Assembly: GCF_902506345.1 (NCBI RefSeq)
Contig: NZ_LR733413.1
Coordinates: 1,404,569 to 1,468,568, forward strand
DNA length: 64,000 nucleotides
From: Flavobacterium sp. 9R
GTDB taxonomy: Bacteria > Bacteroidota > Bacteroidia > Flavobacteriales > Flavobacteriaceae
Direction of reading: 5' to 3'
Both the position numbers and the translations under genes were made by a program. The notes below the pieces were generated by a model. That model was not told the origin of the DNA, ran no database searches, and saw only the letters and a list, made by a program, of their open reading frames with translations. This document shows, one piece after another, positions 17,238 through 25,922 of this stretch. Within the stretch, counting starts at the first letter, position 1, and every line of letters starts with the position of its first letter.

Positions 17238-18161
17238 TTACTTCTGGTTTTGTGGCTTTAAAAAGCTATTTAAATCGATAGTATGCAATTGAGGAGAAGT
17301 GTTTATAAAAGGTTTTTTTATAGTTGCTTCATTGGTTAGATAAAATATTTTGCCGTCATCGGTTGTGATTCCTTCAATTTGATGAAACGGAAGTTTAATT
17401 TTTATTTTACGTTTTTTACCTTTCCAAAAGGCATTATTTTGATAATCATCAATCACAAAAATAAAGGGCTGAAGTGTTTTGGAATAACCACATAGAACGA
17501 TTCCGTTTTTTGTTGGTAATAAAGTTGCGTCTGTAATTAATCCTTTTACGTTAAGTGTTTCTTGGTGCTGCGCTGTATAATTCCCAGGTGTTTTTGGTAC
17601 AGAATAGATGCTGGTTTTTCTTGAACTCCATTCTTTGGTAAACAAATAAATACTGTCTTTTAAAATTACAAAGGCTTCACAATCAAAGTTGGTAGTATTT
17701 GCTTTTTGAACAGAGAAATCTGTTTGTTTAGCATACGAAAAAGCGATAGTGTCAATGATGGGTGTGGTGTCATAAAACGATTTTTTTTCAATTCTGTAAA
17801 TGCATAAATCATTTCTATTGCCTCTGTAATTGTTGCCAAAGTTACCTATATAAATGTATAAACTATCTTGAGTGATAGCCTCCCAATCTTTGTTCTTGAT
17901 TTGTTTGAGCGTGATTTTTTTCTGAATTGCACCTGAAGTATTCAGTCCATAAATTGTAGCATCGCTATCGTCATTATGTGTCCATATTTGATTGTCAAAG
18001 AACAATAAGCCGGACGTTTCTTTTATCGTATCTGATAATTTTACGGATGACTTTATTTTTATTGTTTTTATACTAGAAGGTGTCTCTTTGCTATTGCTAT
18101 GTGTGTAGCTTTGGCTGTAGGATATTGAAATACAAAACAATATAAATAAAAAATTCTTCAT
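17238..18161 (-). CDS. Secreted protein of unknown function, propeller-like
   Basis: 307 residues with a signal peptide (MKNFLFILFCISISYS). The mature part has several recurring short strands with aromatic and Asp/Gly turns: SGLLFFDNQIWTHNDDSD, DWEAITQDSLYIYIGNFGNN, CEAFVILKDSIYLFTKEW, IEGITTDDGKIFYLTNEA. The repeated pattern of E-[AG]-[IF] followed by a display-type strand suggests a beta-propeller, like SdiA-regulated or esterase-like phytase domains. Metal-binding acidic turns are possible. It is convergent with nothing and sits 71 bases after the ABC-F start region. Function not assigned. Confidence 0.7.
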   Translation of the reverse strand: MKNFLFILFCISISYSQSYTHSNSKETPSSIKTIKIKSSVKLSDTIKETSGLLFFDNQIWTHNDDSDATIYGLNTSGAIQKKITLKQIKNKDWEAITQDSLYIYIGNFGNNYRGNRNDLCIYRIEKKSFYDTTPIIDTIAFSYAKQTDFSVQKANTTNFDCEAFVILKDSIYLFTKEWSSRKTSIYSVPKTPGNYTAQHQETLNVKGLITDATLLPTKNGIVLCGYSKTLQPFIFVIDDYQNNAFWKGKKRKIKIKLPFHQIEGITTDDGKIFYLTNEATIKKPFINTSPQLHTIDLNSFLKPQNQK

Positions 18162-18276
18162 AGTATTTTTTCGAATGATGTTGTAAAAATAAACAAATAC
18201 ATTTGTGGCATTTTTTTTCTGGATAAGAATTATTATTTAAATTTTTAAAAGAAGGTTATCAAATTACATTTGTATT

Positions 18277-19440
18277 ATGCAACTATCTATTATCATACTC
18301 AATTACAACGTTCGCTATTTCTTAGAACAATGTGTACTTAGTGTTCAAAAAGCACTAGAAAACATTGAAGGGGAAATTATTGTTGTAGATAATGCCTCTT
18401 CAGATGATAGTTGTGCTATGATGCAAACGCGTTTTCCAGAGGTAACACTTATTAGAAATGCTGGTAATATTGGCTTCGCAAAAGGGAATAATATTGGAGT
18501 AGCAGCAGCTCAAGGGGAGTATATCTGTATTTTGAACCCAGACACTGTAGTTGCTGAGGATACTTTTGTAAAAGTATTGGCTTTTGCCAAAGCACAAAAA
18601 AATCTTGGGATTATCGGAGTAAAATTGGTTGATGGTTCAGGTAATTTTTTACCCGAAAGTAAACGCGGGATTCCAACACCTTGGGTAGCTTTTACAAAAA
18701 TAATGGGTTTGTATCGATGTTTTCCTAAGGTCTCTCTCTTTACAAAGTATTATGCTTCTCATCTTGGTTCAAATCAAACAGGCAAAGTAGATATATTGGT
18801 CGGTGCTTTTATGTTTATGTCACGTGAAATGTATCTTGAAGTGGGCGGATTCGATGAAAACTGCTTTATGTACTCCGATGATATTGATTTGTCGTATCAG
18901 GTATCACAAAAAGGGAAAGACAATTTTTATTTTCACGATACTACTGTTTTGCATTATAAAGGTGAAAGTACCATCAAAGACGGCGCTTATATGAAGCGCT
19001 TTCAGCAAGCGATGCGTTTTTTTTATCAAAAACATTTTAAGGTTCCGTTTTTCTTCGAGTTTTTTATGCAGATAGGGATTTTCTTTTTTTCGGCATTAAA
19101 AAGAATACAAGGAAAATCCAAAAAAATCAAAGCGCCAAATCATTATTTGTTGTTGTCTTCAAATGATAAATTAGTGGGAGAATTAGAATCTGTTTTGGGA
19201 AAAAAAGTAGTTTTTAGACTTTTTGAAGGAGAAAAAATGGTAAATTCGTCTCTTTTTAAAACAAATGAAAGCGTAGAAATACTTTTAGATAATTCACATA
19301 TCTCTTTTAAGGATTGTATCTCAATTTTAGAATCGTTAAAGAACCAAGGGTTTACTTTTAAAATTATCCCAAAAAGTTCTAATTTTTTGATAGGAAGCAA
19401 TAATAATAACGAAAGAGGTACGATTATAGAAATTCGGTAA
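18277..19440 (+). CDS. Family 2 glycosyltransferase
   Basis: A 387-residue GT-A glycosyltransferase. It starts at MQLSIIILNYNVRYFLEQCV; VVDNASSDDS gives the nucleotide-binding Asp, ICILNPDTVV the DxD-type metal site, and VGAFMFMSREMYLEVGGFDE with YSDDIDLSYQ the acceptor/catalytic region. This combination matches rhamnosyl/galactosyl transferases of the WbbL group. A hydrophobic stretch at about 265-285 (FFFEFFMQIGIFFFSAL) may hold it to the membrane, and the last 100 residues form an extra domain without known motif. Isolated from other polysaccharide genes. Sugar donor and acceptor unknown. Confidence 0.9.
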   Translation: MQLSIIILNYNVRYFLEQCVLSVQKALENIEGEIIVVDNASSDDSCAMMQTRFPEVTLIRNAGNIGFAKGNNIGVAAAQGEYICILNPDTVVAEDTFVKVLAFAKAQKNLGIIGVKLVDGSGNFLPESKRGIPTPWVAFTKIMGLYRCFPKVSLFTKYYASHLGSNQTGKVDILVGAFMFMSREMYLEVGGFDENCFMYSDDIDLSYQVSQKGKDNFYFHDTTVLHYKGESTIKDGAYMKRFQQAMRFFYQKHFKVPFFFEFFMQIGIFFFSALKRIQGKSKKIKAPNHYLLLSSNDKLVGELESVLGKKVVFRLFEGEKMVNSSLFKTNESVEILLDNSHISFKDCISILESLKNQGFTFKIIPKSSNFLIGSNNNNERGTIIEIR

Positions 19441-19461
19441 AAATTACATTAAATGTAATTT
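19441..19461. promoter_or_regulatory. Near-perfect palindrome upstream of the E2 gene
   Basis: AAATTACATT, one base, then AATGTAATTT: a 10-bp perfect inverted repeat with a single-base centre. It begins right after the glycosyltransferase stop and lies about 63 bases upstream of the next gene. With no room for a hairpin loop and no T-run beyond, it looks more like a dimeric repressor site than a terminator. The regulator is unknown. Confidence 0.4.
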
Positions 19462-19523
19462 ATATTTAAATTATTTATTAATTTCGCAAGCAGAAAATAA
19501 AAATCACCTTTTAGGTTAATAAT

Positions 19524-20834
19524 ATGGCAAGATTTGAATTAAAGCTTCCAAAAATGGGAGAAAGTGTTGCAGAAGCAACTATTACCAATTGGTTGAAACA
19601 AGTTGGAGACAAAATTGAAGCGGATGAAGCAGTTTTAGAAATTGCAACAGATAAAGTGGATAGTGAAGTTCCAAGTGAAGTTTCGGGAGTATTGGTTGAG
19701 CAATTATTTCAGGTAAATGATTTGGTTCAAGTAGGGCAAACAATTGCTATTATTGAAACCGAAGGTGGTGCAGTTACAGAATCTGTTGTTGCTAATGAAG
19801 TACCAGAAGAAGCAGTAGCTATCGAAAAAGCGATAGAAGTAGCCAAAGAAACGGTACTTGCTCCAGTAGATTTTACCGAATCGGATAAGTTTTTATCGCC
19901 TTTGGTTAAAAATATAGCTAAAGAAGAAGGTATTTCTATTGCAGAACTTCAGACTATTTCTGGAACAGGAAAAGAAGGAAGAATTACCAAAGCAGATATT
20001 TTAGAATACATTAAAAATAGAGGAAATCAACCTAAAGTTACTGCAACGCCATCCTTAATGGTTGATACCATCGCACCTGTGGCGACACCAGTAGCGGCAA
20101 AAGCAGCTCCAGTTTCTGTTAATGGAGGAGAGGAAATTGTAGAAATGGATAGAATGCGTAAGCTAATATCTGGTTATATGGTGGCTTCTGTTCAAACTTC
20201 GGCTCACGTACAGTCATTTATTGAGGTTGACGTGACGAATATTGTAAAATGGAGAGACAAAGTTAAATCCGCTTTTGAAAAGAGAGAAGGTGAGAAATTG
20301 ACTTTTACCCCTATATTTATGGAAGCGGTTGCCAAAGCATTAAAAGATTTTCCAGGTATGAATATTTCTGTTGATGGTGATTTTATCATCAAAAAGAAAA
20401 ACATCAATTTAGGTATGGCAGCAGCTTTACCAAACGGAAATTTAATTGTTCCTGTTATCAAAAATGCAGACCAATTGAATTTAGTTGGAATGGCTAAAGC
20501 GGTAAATGATTTAGGAAATCGTGCTAAAGCTGGAAAATTAAAACCAGACGATACGCAAGGAGGAACTTATACAGTTACTAATGTGGGGACTTTTGGTTCT
20601 GTTTTTGGAACACCAATTATCAATCAGCCACAAGTTGGAATTTTAGCTTTAGGTGCCATTAGAAAAGTGCCTGCGGTTATTGAAACACCAGAAGGAGATT
20701 TTATTGGAATTCGTCAAAAAATGTTCTTGTCTCATTCTTACGACCATAGAGTGGTAGACGGAGCTTTGGGAGGAAGTTTTGTTAAGCGAGTTGCTGAATA
20801 TTTAGAAGCTTTTGATGTGAATAGAGATTTTTAA
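19524..20834 (+). CDS. Dihydrolipoyl acyltransferase (E2) of a 2-oxo acid dehydrogenase complex
   Basis: 436 residues. A lipoyl domain at 1-78 carries the attachment lysine at 44 (ATDKVDSEVP). A peripheral-subunit binding domain is at about 125-165 (LSPLVKNIAKEEGISIAE), and the catalytic acetyltransferase domain ends in SHSYDHRVVDG with the active-site His-Asp. A single lipoyl domain and the DxxxEVPS context favour the branched-chain 2-oxoacid type rather than pyruvate E2, which is longer in Flavobacteria. No E1 or E3 genes are adjacent, so it is expected to assemble with subunits encoded elsewhere. The start is clear; a palindrome lies upstream and a terminator after it. Confidence 0.92.
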   Translation: MARFELKLPKMGESVAEATITNWLKQVGDKIEADEAVLEIATDKVDSEVPSEVSGVLVEQLFQVNDLVQVGQTIAIIETEGGAVTESVVANEVPEEAVAIEKAIEVAKETVLAPVDFTESDKFLSPLVKNIAKEEGISIAELQTISGTGKEGRITKADILEYIKNRGNQPKVTATPSLMVDTIAPVATPVAAKAAPVSVNGGEEIVEMDRMRKLISGYMVASVQTSAHVQSFIEVDVTNIVKWRDKVKSAFEKREGEKLTFTPIFMEAVAKALKDFPGMNISVDGDFIIKKKNINLGMAAALPNGNLIVPVIKNADQLNLVGMAKAVNDLGNRAKAGKLKPDDTQGGTYTVTNVGTFGSVFGTPIINQPQVGILALGAIRKVPAVIETPEGDFIGIRQKMFLSHSYDHRVVDGALGGSFVKRVAEYLEAFDVNRDF

Positions 20835-20854
20835 TCGCTTTACGATACTAATAG

Positions 20855-20895
20855 TTAAAACCGACAATGAGTAATTCATTTGTCGGTTTTTTTTT
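20855..20895 (+). terminator. Terminator after the E2 gene
   Basis: AAAACCGACAA and TTGTCGGTTTT pair around a 12-nt stretch that itself can pair in part, followed by a run of T. It ends the plus-strand unit. Confidence 0.85.
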
Positions 20896-20981
20896 AGTTA
20901 TTTTTTTTGCATTAGCTCTTCATACTATTTTTTTTCTTTTAATTGTTGTAAATGTGTGTTCTTTAATCGTTTATAAAGATT

Positions 20982-20989
20982 TATATTTG
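20982..20989 (+). promoter_or_regulatory. Predicted -7 box for the exonuclease gene
   Basis: TATATTTG, 20 bases before the ATG at 21010, followed by CAGCC. No -33 TTG at the expected spacing. Confidence 0.45.
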
Positions 20990-21009
20990 CAGCCTTATAA
21001 ATACCAAAA

Positions 21010-21780
21010 ATGGAACTGAAACTAAATAGACCAATTTGTTTTTTCGATCTGGAAACAACAGGCATTGATATTGGGAAAGATCGTATTGTAGAAATTTCAA
21101 TTTTTAAAGTTTTTCCAAACGGAAACAAAGAAAGTAAAACTTGGTTGGTAAATCCAACAATTCCTATTCCTTCTGAATCTACTGCGGTACACGGTATTAC
21201 CAATGAGAAAGTGGCCAATGAACCTACTTTTAAAGAATTAGCATCTCAAGTGCATTTGATGATTAAAGACAGTGATTTGGCGGGATTCAATTCAGATCGT
21301 TTTGATATACCTTTATTGGCTGAAGAGTTGTTAAGGGCAGGAGTAGATTTTGATATGAAAAATCGCGTATCAGTTGATGTTCAGACTATTTTTCATAAAA
21401 AAGAAGAGAGAACATTAGCAGCAGCTTTAAAGTTTTATACTGGGAATTCCCTCGAAAATGCCCACTCTGCTGAGGCGGATACTATGGCGACCTATGAAAT
21501 TTTAAAAGCACAATTGGATAGGTATCCTGAGCTAGAGAATGATATGAAGGCTTTGTCAGAGTTCACAACTCGAAAAAAAATAGCCGATTTTGCTGGAATG
21601 ATAGCTTTTGATAAAGACAATGAAGAGATTTTTACCTTCGGCAAACACAAAGGTGTTAAGGTTGAAAAGGTGTTAGAAGCTGAGCCAGGTTATTTTAGTT
21701 GGATTCAAAATGCTGATTTTCCTTTGTATACCAAAAAAGTGCTTACGGCCATTAAATTAAGAAAGTTAAACACTAAATAG
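21010..21780 (+). CDS. DnaQ-like 3'-5' exonuclease with C-terminal DUF3820 domain
   Basis: 256 residues. The N-terminal 180 residues form a DEDDh exonuclease: ExoI FFDLETTG with the two acidic metal ligands, the HGIT motif near 60, ExoII GFNSDRFDIPLL, and ExoIII HSAEADTMAT with the catalytic His. After a short helix the C-terminus (FTFGKHKGVKVEKVL, then PGYFSWIQNADFP) matches the DUF3820 fold, a small domain often attached to such nucleases. The protein could trim DNA or RNA; it is not the polymerase III epsilon subunit of a replicase operon. Single gene preceded by its own -7 box. Confidence 0.87.
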   Translation: MELKLNRPICFFDLETTGIDIGKDRIVEISIFKVFPNGNKESKTWLVNPTIPIPSESTAVHGITNEKVANEPTFKELASQVHLMIKDSDLAGFNSDRFDIPLLAEELLRAGVDFDMKNRVSVDVQTIFHKKEERTLAAALKFYTGNSLENAHSAEADTMATYEILKAQLDRYPELENDMKALSEFTTRKKIADFAGMIAFDKDNEEIFTFGKHKGVKVEKVLEAEPGYFSWIQNADFPLYTKKVLTAIKLRKLNTK

Positions 21781-21850
21781 AGTGATTAGTGAAGAGTAAT
21801 TGGTGAATAGCGTTTGTTTGCTAATTACTATTCATTAATTACTATTCACT
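21781..21850. repeat. Degenerate TCACTAATTACTA repeats
   Basis: The whole gap between the exonuclease and the FAH gene consists of both orientations of AGTGATTAGTGAAGAGTAATT-like units (TAATTACTATTCATTAATTACTATTCACTAA). It matches the second half of the tract before trmH. Confidence 0.6.
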
Positions 21851-21856
21851 AAGAAT

Positions 21857-22468
21857 ATGAAAATAATCTGTATCGGCAGAAATTATGCCAACCATATAGA
21901 AGAGTTGAAAAACGAACGACCAACGGAACCGGTGGTTTTTATGAAACCTGATTCGGCTATTTTGCTAAAGCAGCATCCATTTGTGATTCCAGAATTTTCG
22001 GAAGATATTCATCACGAAATTGAGTTGATTGTAAAAATTAGTAAAGTTGGAAAATACATCGAACCTAAGTTTGCACATAAATATTATGATGAAATTAGTG
22101 TTGGAATCGATTTTACAGCAAGAGATTTACAGGAAAAACTAAAACAAAAAGGGTTGCCTTGGGAAAAAGCAAAGGCTTTTGATGGATCGTCGGTGATTGG
22201 AGAATTTTTACCCAAAACGCAATTTAGTTCATTAGAAAATCTTACATTTGAGTTGACCAATAACGGGCAAACAGTTCAAAAAGGCTGTTCAAGTCATATG
22301 TTATGGGCGATTGACGAGTTGATTGCTTACGTTTCTCAGTTTTTTACTTTGAAAATTGGAGACATTATTTTTACTGGTACGCCAGCAGGAGTAGCATCCG
22401 TTCGTCCAAATGATATTTTAGAAGGATTTTTAGAAGGACAACAACTATTTAGAATACAAGTAAAATAA
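21857..22468 (+). CDS. Fumarylacetoacetate hydrolase (FAH) family protein
   Basis: 203 residues, a single FAH-fold domain. The metal ligands are visible in IHHEIELIVK (Glu54, Glu56) and DFTARDLQ, with the oxyanion region GDIIFTGTPAGVASV. This short form corresponds to the acylpyruvate hydrolase / oxaloacetate decarboxylase group (FAHD1-like) rather than true tyrosine-catabolic fumarylacetoacetase, which has an N-terminal domain. Cytosolic. Its stop codon TAA shares its last base with the ATG of the following Hpt gene, so the two are translationally coupled. Substrate not known. Confidence 0.88.
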   Translation: MKIICIGRNYANHIEELKNERPTEPVVFMKPDSAILLKQHPFVIPEFSEDIHHEIELIVKISKVGKYIEPKFAHKYYDEISVGIDFTARDLQEKLKQKGLPWEKAKAFDGSSVIGEFLPKTQFSSLENLTFELTNNGQTVQKGCSSHMLWAIDELIAYVSQFFTLKIGDIIFTGTPAGVASVRPNDILEGFLEGQQLFRIQVK

Positions 22469-22812
22469 TGGCTTTAAAATACAACCTCTCCAAAGTGTAT
22501 GCACTTTCCGATAATGATCCAGAATTTGTGAAGCAAATTTTGATCTTATTTGTTACTGAAGTTCCAGAAGATTTAAAAAAAATCAAAGAGGGAATTAATA
22601 ATAAAGACCACAAACAAGCCTATGCGTTTGCACATAAAATCAAGCCTACTTTAGATTTAATTGGTTTGAATGTTGCTTTCGAGGAAATACTTCAAGTAGA
22701 AGCTTGGACAAAAGTAGAGGGAAGAAAAAAAGATATTATTGAGACTTTTAAAAGTATAAAAAAGCGTGTAAAAGAAGCTGTTAAGGAAATCAAGAAAGAT
22801 TTTGATTTATAG
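22468..22812 (+). CDS. Stand-alone histidine phosphotransfer (Hpt) protein
   Basis: 114 residues of helical Hpt domain. The phosphorylatable histidine is His56 in AYAFAHKIKPTLDLIG, with the conserved Lys two residues after it and the small-residue/leucine pattern of the four-helix bundle. There is no kinase or receiver domain, so it would shuttle phosphate between a hybrid kinase and a receiver encoded elsewhere. It overlaps the FAH stop by one base (TAATG). Partner unknown; no receiver gene nearby. Confidence 0.85.
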   Translation: MALKYNLSKVYALSDNDPEFVKQILILFVTEVPEDLKKIKEGINNKDHKQAYAFAHKIKPTLDLIGLNVAFEEILQVEAWTKVEGRKKDIIETFKSIKKRVKEAVKEIKKDFDL

Positions 22813-22854
22813 TTTTTTTTAATTTTTCTCTATCCATAATTTATTTACTATTAA

Positions 22855-24105
22855 ATGAAAGCAGCCATAATTACTATCGGTGACGAAATTCTTATTGGTC
22901 AAATTGTTGATACCAATTCTGGTTATATTGCCAAAGCTTTGGATCGCATAGGAATTGAGATAAAAGAAATGTTGTCTATTAGTGATGACAAACAAGCTAT
23001 ATTGGATGCTTTTCTTTATTTGCAGAACAATGTTGATATTGTAGTTATAACTGGAGGATTGGGTCCTACAAAAGATGACATCACTAAGAAAACAATTTGT
23101 GACTATTTTGATGATGTATTAGTTCGAGATAGTGCTGTAGAAGCTCATGTGATTGCACTTATAGAGAAAGCGCTACAACGAAAAGCTTCGCAAATGAATA
23201 TTGATCAGGCTTTGGTGCCTTCAAAGTGTACTGTTTTGCATAATGAAGTTGGTACTGCGCCGGGAATGTGGATTAAAAAAGAACAAACGCTCTTTGTTTC
23301 TTTGCCAGGAGTTCCTTATGAAATGAAGTATTTAGTAGATTATCAATTGGTGCCTAAGCTTGTTAAAGAATATGAGCGACCTTTTATTATTCATAAAACC
23401 GTTTTGACTTATGGCCAAGGTGAAAGTTTGGTAGCGGAACGTATAGAAGATTGGGAGAATGATTTGCCAAGTTTTATAAAATTAGCGTATTTGCCAGCGC
23501 CAGGAAGGGTTCGGCTGCGGTTAACAGCAAAAGGAAAGGATAAACAAATTCTGGAAACTGAATTAGAAATTCGATTAGCCGCTTTGAGTGCGCTAATTGG
23601 GGATATTATTGTTGGTTTTGATGAAGAGGAAACTTTAGAGTTTGTAATTGGGAAAAAATTAACTCAAAAAAATAAGACTTTAGCTACAGCAGAAAGTTGC
23701 ACGGGAGGGAAAATTGCACACTTAATTACAGGTTTTCCAGGTGCTTCAAATTATTTTAAAGGGAGTGTGGTGGCTTATGCTACCGAGATGAAAACGAAGT
23801 TGTTAGAAGTCTCTTTGTCGACTATAGAAGCGTATAGTGTTGTTAGTGCAGAAGTAGCAAAAGAAATGGCAATAAATTGTCAAAAAATCTTCGAAACTGA
23901 TTATGCAATTGCTACAACTGGTAATGCTGGACCATCAAAAGGGGATTCGGATGCTAGTGTTGGTAGCGTTTTTATTGCTTTGGCCACACCTAATGGTGTC
24001 ATAGTTGAGGGCTTTAATTTTGGTCAACCCCGAGAAAAAGTAATAGATAGAGCGGTTACTAAGAGTTTGGAAATGTTGCAAAAAGAAATTTTAAAAATTG
24101 TGTAA
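22855..24105 (+). CDS. cinA: CinA, NMN deamidase / competence-damage protein
   Basis: 416 residues with both domains. The N-terminal MoaB/MogA-like COG1058 domain shows [14 protein letters not shown] at 9-22 and [12 protein letters not shown] near 60; this half acts as an ADP-ribose pyrophosphatase in characterised CinA. The C-terminal CinA domain has [14 protein letters not shown] near 280 and [11 protein letters not shown], the nicotinamide-nucleotide amidase active region with the Ser/Lys/Tyr set. Together they salvage pyridine nucleotides. A usual Bacteroidota position is upstream of rpmB, as here. Confidence 0.96.
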   Translation: MKAAIITIGDEILIGQIVDTNSGYIAKALDRIGIEIKEMLSISDDKQAILDAFLYLQNNVDIVVITGGLGPTKDDITKKTICDYFDDVLVRDSAVEAHVIALIEKALQRKASQMNIDQALVPSKCTVLHNEVGTAPGMWIKKEQTLFVSLPGVPYEMKYLVDYQLVPKLVKEYERPFIIHKTVLTYGQGESLVAERIEDWENDLPSFIKLAYLPAPGRVRLRLTAKGKDKQILETELEIRLAALSALIGDIIVGFDEEETLEFVIGKKLTQKNKTLATAESCTGGKIAHLITGFPGASNYFKGSVVAYATEMKTKLLEVSLSTIEAYSVVSAEVAKEMAINCQKIFETDYAIATTGNAGPSKGDSDASVGSVFIALATPNGVIVEGFNFGQPREKVIDRAVTKSLEMLQKEILKIV

Positions 24106-24111
24106 TTATTT

Positions 24112-24143
24112 TTTGTTTCATCCGTTTATTTTTCTTTTCTTTG
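24112..24143 (+). promoter_or_regulatory. Probable promoter of the rpmB operon
   Basis: TTTG at 24112-24115, 20 bases, then TTTCTTTG at 24136-24143 followed by CACC. The -7 box differs from TAnnTTTG at one position. It lies in the gap after cinA and 37 bases before the rpmB ATG. Confidence 0.35.
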
Positions 24144-24179
24144 CACCCTGATTTTGAATAACGATAAAAGATAAGCATA

Positions 24180-24416
24180 ATGTCAAGAGTTTGTGACCTT
24201 ACAGGTAAAAGAGCGATGGTAGGAAATAACGTTTCTCACGCTATGAATAAAACTAAGAGAAAGTTTTCTGTAAACTTAGTGAAAAAGCGTTTTTATCTTC
24301 CAGAAGAAGATAGATGGATTACTCTTAGAGTAGCAGCATCTACGATAAAAACAATTAACAAAAATGGAATTGCAGCTGTTTTGAAAAAAGCGCAGTCTGA
24401 AGGATTTATAAAATAA
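24180..24416 (+). CDS. rpmB: Ribosomal protein L28
   Basis: 78 residues, a large-subunit protein near the tRNA exit region. [28 protein letters not shown] start and the [18 protein letters not shown] segment are diagnostic. It lacks a zinc-binding cysteine set (only Cys5). First gene of the L28-L33-DUF4295 operon that is conserved in Bacteroidota. Confidence 0.97.
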   Translation: MSRVCDLTGKRAMVGNNVSHAMNKTKRKFSVNLVKKRFYLPEEDRWITLRVAASTIKTINKNGIAAVLKKAQSEGFIK

Positions 24417-24444
24417 TCTTTTTCCTAAATAAATATATAGCAAG

Positions 24445-24627
24445 ATGGCAAAGAAAGGTAATAGAATCCAAGTAATTTTAGAATGTACTGAGCACAAAAC
24501 AACTGGTGTTGCGGGAACTTCAAGATATATAACAACAAAGAACAAAAAAAATACTCCAGATAGATTAGAGATTAAAAAATTTAATCCAATCTTGAAACGT
24601 GTAACTGTTCACAAAGAAATTAAATAA
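24445..24627 (+). CDS. rpmG: Ribosomal protein L33
   Basis: 60 residues. [18 protein letters not shown] starts it, and [20 protein letters not shown] is the conserved core. Only one cysteine (14) is present, so this is the zinc-free form. It follows rpmB by 28 bases. Confidence 0.97.
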   Translation: MAKKGNRIQVILECTEHKTTGVAGTSRYITTKNKKNTPDRLEIKKFNPILKRVTVHKEIK

Positions 24628-24696
24628 TTAAAGATTTTAATAGCCTCTAGTTTTTAAAAATTAGAAATTTATTAAAATATAAAAAACATTTAAATC

Positions 24697-24849
24697 ATGG
24701 CAAAGAAAACCGTAGCATCGTTACAAACCGCTTCTAAGAGATTATCAAAAGCCATCAAAATGGTGAAATCTCCTAAGACTGGTGCATATACATTCGTAGA
24801 ATCAATTATGGCTCCTGAAGCTGTTGATGAATTTTTGAAAAAGAAATAA
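24697..24849 (+). CDS. DUF4295 family small basic protein
   Basis: A 50-residue lysine-rich protein: it opens MAKKTVASLQTASKRLSKAI and ends with the acidic helix PEAVDEFLKKK. DUF4295 is a Bacteroidota-restricted family that regularly follows L28 and L33; its basicity and operon suggest ribosome association, which has not been shown from this sequence. The ATG at 24697 and the stop at 24847-24849 are clear. Confidence 0.88.
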   Translation: MAKKTVASLQTASKRLSKAIKMVKSPKTGAYTFVESIMAPEAVDEFLKKK

Positions 24850-24867
24850 TTCATACACACATTATAC

Positions 24868-24902
24868 ATAAGCTACTTTCATTCGGAAGTAGCTTTTTTA
24901 TT
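24868..24902 (+). terminator. Terminator after the DUF4295 gene
   Basis: AAGCTACTT and AAGTAGCTT pair (9 bp) around an 8-nt loop, followed by six T. It separates the ribosomal operon from ftsY. Confidence 0.8.
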
Positions 24903-24963
24903 TTTTATATTTACGCTCTAAGTGAGTGATTGCCTTTTTATTGTATTTATAAATAACTACCCC

Positions 24964-25917
24964 ATGAGTTTTTTTAAACGTATATTTTCTACTGAAAAGA
25001 AAGAGACTTTAGATAAAGGTCTTGAAAAAACGAAAGTTAACTTTTTTACTAAATTAACGAAAGCCGTTGCTGGAAAGTCAAAGGTTGATGATGATGTATT
25101 GGATAATTTAGAAGAGATTTTAGTAGCTTCGGATGTTGGAGTTGCTACTACTTTGAAAATTATTACACGTATTGAAAATCGTGTTGCAGCAGATAAATAT
25201 TTAGGAGTTGATGAGTTAAATGCAATTCTTCAGGAAGAAATTGCTGGTTTGTTATCTGAAACCAATAATGGTGAAGCTACAGAATTTGTGGTTCCAATCA
25301 ATACTAAACCTTATGTATTGATGGTGGTTGGTGTGAATGGAGTGGGTAAGACCACTACTATTGGTAAATTGGCTTATCAGTTTAAGAAGTCAGGGTACAA
25401 TGTAGTTCTAGGTGCGGCGGATACTTTCCGTGCGGCAGCTATCGATCAGTTACAAATTTGGGCAGATCGTGTTGGAGTGCCTATAGTGCGTCAGGAGATG
25501 GGAAGTGACCCAGCTTCTGTAGCTTTTGATACTTTGCAATCAGCGGTGGCTCAAAATGCCGATATTGTGATTATTGATACTGCTGGACGTTTGCATAATA
25601 AAATCAATTTAATGAATGAGCTATCAAAAGTGAAACGTGTGATGCAAAAAGTGGTTGCTGATGCGCCTCATGATGTACTTTTGGTACTAGATGGTTCTAC
25701 AGGCCAAAACGCTTTTGAACAAGCCAAACAATTTACAGCTGCTACCGAAGTTACTTCTCTTGCAGTTACGAAATTAGACGGAACGGCCAAAGGTGGCGTT
25801 GTGATTGGTATTTCGGATCAGTTCCAGATTCCTGTAAAATATATTGGAGTAGGTGAGGGAATTGAAGATTTGCAAGTCTTTAATAAGTTTGAGTTTGTAG
25901 ATTCTTTCTTTAAATAA
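24964..25917 (+). CDS. ftsY: Signal recognition particle receptor FtsY
   Basis: GTPase that docks SRP-ribosome complexes at the membrane. It has 317 residues from the ATG at 24964 (MSFFKRIFSTEKKE), chosen because an upstream GTG would add a stretch read from the terminator leader. The N-domain helices are short, without the acidic A-domain of E. coli. GTP-site motifs: G1 GVNGVGKTT, the DTFRAAA motif, G3 DTAGR, and G4 TKLDGTAKGG. The C-terminal helix VGVGEGIEDLQVF matches. A 53-residue membrane protein gene follows 5 bases later. Confidence 0.97.
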   Translation: MSFFKRIFSTEKKETLDKGLEKTKVNFFTKLTKAVAGKSKVDDDVLDNLEEILVASDVGVATTLKIITRIENRVAADKYLGVDELNAILQEEIAGLLSETNNGEATEFVVPINTKPYVLMVVGVNGVGKTTTIGKLAYQFKKSGYNVVLGAADTFRAAAIDQLQIWADRVGVPIVRQEMGSDPASVAFDTLQSAVAQNADIVIIDTAGRLHNKINLMNELSKVKRVMQKVVADAPHDVLLVLDGSTGQNAFEQAKQFTAATEVTSLAVTKLDGTAKGGVVIGISDQFQIPVKYIGVGEGIEDLQVFNKFEFVDSFFK

Positions 25918-25922
25918 TTTAT

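Noticed and set aside
18265..18272. TACATTTG before the glycosyltransferase
   Set aside because: It ends 5 bases before the ATG, so it would give a leaderless mRNA; no -33 element.
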